Below are positions 62,179 through 64,000 of a stretch of 64,000 nt of DNA, one piece after another. Position 1 is the first letter of the stretch. Each line of letters starts with the position of its first letter. The notes beneath the pieces were generated by a model. It had not been told where the DNA came from. It made no database searches and was given only the letters and a program-made list of their open reading frames with translations. Source of the DNA: Lota lota (taxonomy: Eukaryota; Chordata; Actinopteri; Gadiformes; Lotidae); contig JACYXH010000695.1 of assembly GCA_026745465.1 (NCBI GenBank), positions 1,050,001 through 1,114,000 on the forward strand, read 5' to 3'. A program made the position numbers and the translations under genes.

Positions 62179-64000
62179 CCCCCCCCCCCCCCTTGATTTG
62201 GGGAGTCTGCCGGGGGGGGGTTAGCCCAGCGTTAGCATGCACGCCTTTTGAGCAAAACAGCAGATGCCATATTGTTTATTTATTTATTATCGCAGATTTC
62301 CTTGTTTCCTCGCCTCGCTACTTCCTATATTCCATTGTCCTTGAGCTTTTGAAGGGCAACAGAATTCCCCCCCCCCCCCCCCTCCCTTCCGTCTGGCTGT
62401 GTCTTCGCCAGGCGTGGTCGCAGCAGGCCGTCATTGGGTCTGATTTCCCTAGCTAGCGAGCTAGCTCGCCTGCTTGCACCAATGCAGTTGGCTTGGTGTG
62501 CTTGCCATGAATGCATCTGACGTTAACTCTTTTTGCACAGTTTTACATGTGAAATCGTCATCAAAACAATAATGCGGTGATAATGTTGGTGATTGAATAC
62601 AAGCTGAAATATCAATGCTTTGTTTTTTAACACAGCCTGTGTTTTCAATGAGTGTTAGTAGGTAGTAAAAATGGTGAATATCAAGTGTTTATGGGGCTGG
62701 GAGTCAGGGCGTGTGTGCTTCCTAGCACATGCCTCTTTGCTGGCCACTCCTGGAAAAGACAGATACATAGTTAGACGGAAGCTAAGATCGATGTGTTAGG
62801 AATTGGGGTTAGGGGTCAGAGATGACAGATTGCGAGTGGCTCAGCCCTGTAAGGTCATTTGACAAGAGAGTGCACTGCTGAGGTGGGCCACACATCAGGT
62901 AAATGGCAGACACATGACCTGGGGGCACTTTTGTGGCACAGGCCCCCCTCCAAACCCTGAGACATTTATTTGTAACCTTCACAGGACAAGTGGTGTCGCT
63001 GTGCCACTGTGCCACGGCCGGCCCTGTTGCACACTGAAAGCAAAGACTGAAACACTAAATCACTAAACCAACAGAAGAATAAGCCTTGCACACGCCAAGG
63101 AAAATCCTGGTGGATAGAGAGGGAAAAGAGATCAGAATTACATTCAGATCTGTGAATTTCGGTCAGTCAAACTTTAAGGTTAATGAGAAGGGGAAAGCAC
63201 AATGGAAAGCAGAAATTCAGTAGAGCAAATGGAAAATGATGTAATTCCGTTAATTTCTTTATTTTAGTGCCGCTAAGCACAAGATTTCTGCGCATTGACG
63301 TGACAGAACTCGTACTACCACAGTACCATCTCCATTTTGTATTCAGCCATTCAGAGCTGTTTGGTCTTTCTTAACATCTCACTCACAGAGAGTCTTGACA
63401 GACCCTGGAGATCAAAAGTAATGACTATTGAATCATTCGCTGCAGGTAGTGCAGGAGTCGAAACAATGAAATCTGATGCAAGGTGATTCAAGTCGTCAAT
63501 GACAATGTTATCTTTATCTTGGGTTGTTATATGACGTTATCTGGAAGCCCAATGAATCCTGCTAGAGGAACATAAACGAGAGGTTTTTTAATTCAGACAT
63601 TGCCTAAAGGAACGTGACCCTCTTTTATCTGACATTGTTCAAAGGAAATCTTTGGAGGTGTACCTCATTCACGGCACATTTGCTTTTCTGTTTCTGGTGT
63701 CTATGGATGTGAAAGTAGCGTGCAGTGCGTTGCCTTGAGACACCCACATTACCGACGCGGCAATCCACAGGATGTTTAGATCCAATCCGAGTTCCTTAGG
63801 CACTTGCACTCACTCTCTAAGGGATTTGGGAAGGTAGTGGCGGCCAGGCAGCGATGCTCGTGTGGTGGCAGTGATGAGAGCTCTAAATGAAGGGTCAGGT
63901 TCTGCTCTGCCCCTGGGAACGAGCCTTGGGAAACGGGCGAAATAATTTCTTGCAACTCTGACTCCTGTTTAAACAGTTCAAGTTTAGTTGGATGTAAGGG
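61035..64000 (+). other. slc49a4 intron 6 (5' part)
   Basis: Begins with the donor GTAAGA at 61035. No sequence resembling the next expected SLC49A4 segment was found, so the following exon is beyond the window. Contains a (CT)n-C(n) repeat at about 62114-62192 and another C run at 62367-62382. Confidence 0.75.
62114..62192 (+). repeat. (CT)n followed by poly-C, slc49a4 intron 6
   Basis: About 60 bp of CT, then tt and a run of about 16 C. Confidence 0.9.

Overview
The window is vertebrate nuclear DNA, almost certainly from a ray-finned (teleost) fish. The genes are intron-rich and each exon can be checked by splice sites and reading frame. Gene order matches vertebrate synteny, and the non-coding DNA carries typical fish repeats (hAT-type MITEs, non-LTR retrotransposon tails, a solo LTR) plus extremely dense dinucleotide microsatellites. 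That microsatellite density would fit a gadiform such as cod, but this is only a guess.

Five protein genes are supported, left to right: (1) eaf2, + strand, last four coding exons only (1265-3590), its 5' part lying before the window; (2) a mitochondrial sterol 26-hydroxylase-like P450 of the CYP27A group, + strand, complete, nine exons, 5558-14632; (3) slc15a2 (PEPT2, proton/oligopeptide cotransporter), + strand, complete, 22 coding exons, 17878-31247; (4) hspbap1 (JmjC protein), - strand, complete, seven exons, 40098 down to 32999; (5) slc49a4 (DIRC2, lysosomal MFS transporter), + strand, first six exons 40846-61034, with the 3' part beyond the window. hspbap1 and slc49a4 are head to head, 747 bp apart. 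slc15a2 and hspbap1 converge. The eaf2/slc15a2 and hspbap1/slc49a4 pairs are also neighbours on human 3q21; the CYP27A gene between eaf2 and slc15a2 is not part of the human arrangement.

No rRNA, tRNA gene, CRISPR array or prokaryotic feature is seen. The genes are not an operon and share no single pathway; they are independent housekeeping or tissue-specific genes (transcription elongation, sterol/bile acid metabolism, peptide uptake, a putative 2-oxoglutarate oxygenase, lysosomal export).

The most interesting material is in the introns: two GC-AG introns; a partial duplication of P450 exon 4 inside intron 3 that could act as an in-frame 21-nt micro-exon; a NAGNAG acceptor; three hairpins in consecutive P450 introns; a solo LTR and a hAT MITE with perfect target-site duplications; two MITEs ending 24 and 48 bp from slc15a2 exons; and microsatellites built directly into splice donors and acceptors. 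All exon calls are by eye, from translation, splice consensus and remembered family sequences; no alignment or database search was run.
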